Shown in pieces: positions 30,909-31,138 of a stretch of 31,138 nt of DNA. Source of the stretch: Lachnospira sp. UBA2821 (GTDB lineage Bacteria > Bacillota > Clostridia > Lachnospirales > Lachnospiraceae); contig DEGR01000083.1 in NCBI GenBank assembly GCA_002351535.1, forward strand, positions 1 to 31,138. The letters are read 5' to 3'. The notes under the pieces are model-generated. The model did not search any database. It was given only the letters and a program-made list of their open reading frames with translations, and was not told the origin of the DNA. Position 1 is the first letter of the stretch. Each line of letters starts with the position of its first letter. The position numbers and the translations under genes are program-made.

Positions 30909-31138
30909 GAATGAGTTGCTGCTGAGAACGGCAGACAACAAAAAAGAACATTGAAAACACAGTTATCGATGATAACGTGTGTCGGAATGTTGAAAGATAT
31001 GAACATTGATAACTGAACAGTAAATAACCATCCCTGAAAATTCAAGAGATTTTCAGAACGCCAGTCGAGAGACTGGAACCTAAAACAGTAAAGATGGAAA
31101 AGTCAATGATGTGATTTTAACCATTAAAGAATAGCTAA
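30909..31138 (+). other. Structured leader, probable start of an rRNA operon
   Basis: After three tandem promoters comes a leader with boxA-like AACATTGAAAACACAG and a second copy, AACATTGATAACTGAACAG. It also holds the hairpins GTTATC-GAT-GATAAC (30962-30976), CTGAAAAT...ATTTTCAG (31034-31056) and CCAGTC-GAGA-GACTGG (31061-31076). This is how 16S leaders look in Firmicutes. No mature 16S sequence (GAGTTTGATCCTGGCTCAG) occurs before the window ends, so the rRNA genes are inferred to lie beyond it. Confidence 0.75.

Noticed and set aside
31077..31138. 16S rRNA gene start within the window
   Set aside because: The sequence after the leader hairpins lacks the 16S 5' landmark GAGTTTGATCCTGGCTCAG, so the gene must begin further to the right.
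1..31138. CRISPR array, tRNA genes or transposase genes
   Set aside because: No regularly spaced identical repeats, no tRNA cloverleaf ending in a GTTCGANTC arm, and no DDE or serine/tyrosine recombinase motif was noticed on reading. A tRNAscan or ISfinder run would be decisive.

Overview
The window looks like a low-GC chromosome segment from a Clostridia member, most likely Lachnospiraceae. The basis is T-box control of valS, a single-chain pyruvate:ferredoxin oxidoreductase, a KtrAB potassium system, a DUF4250 protein, a DUF5717/DUF5716-like gene block, AGGAGG-type ribosome sites and many GTG/TTG starts. The genus cannot be fixed from the sequence alone.

Left part (1-8548): two near-identical palindromes precede a lipoprotein gene, then an OmpR-type response regulator and a sensor kinase. 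After a terminator comes an ABC-2 exporter cluster: two permeases, an ATPase, a CARDB-like surface protein with a C-terminal membrane anchor, and a two-helix membrane protein with a large outer domain. The plausible reading is an envelope-sensing two-component system beside the exporter it controls. A GC-richer repeat-like block with a duplicated translation start sits just before the ATPase gene.

Middle left (8549-11200): a CadC/SmtB-type metal sensor keeps both classical metal sites and is followed by a tiny membrane protein resembling only the first helices of a P1B heavy-metal ATPase. A strong bidirectional terminator separates these from the minus-strand pair citrate synthase - DUF4250, which has its own promoter.

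11200-12512 is a gene graveyard around one apparently living gene. It holds a membrane-protein tail, the first 37 codons of a flavodoxin-like gene, and a decayed copy of the 5' end of rarA. A consensus promoter then drives a small secreted protein, followed by a terminator and the intact rarA.

12513-20793: rarA, then four close-packed genes: a 1185-residue beta/alpha-solenoid protein (DUF5717-like), a degenerate Hsp70/actin-fold protein (DUF5716-like), a TPR-like protein, and a coiled-coil protein with a membrane hairpin. This is the best candidate for an undescribed multi-protein system.

20794-31138: valS under a complete T-box leader whose promoter overlaps the preceding stop codon, a two-helix membrane protein, the highly biased nifJ-type gene with its own promoter and terminator, and ktrB-ktrA. 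The right edge holds three tandem strong promoters, each following an A-rich tract, and a structured leader. This is the expected start of an rRNA operon whose genes lie beyond the window.
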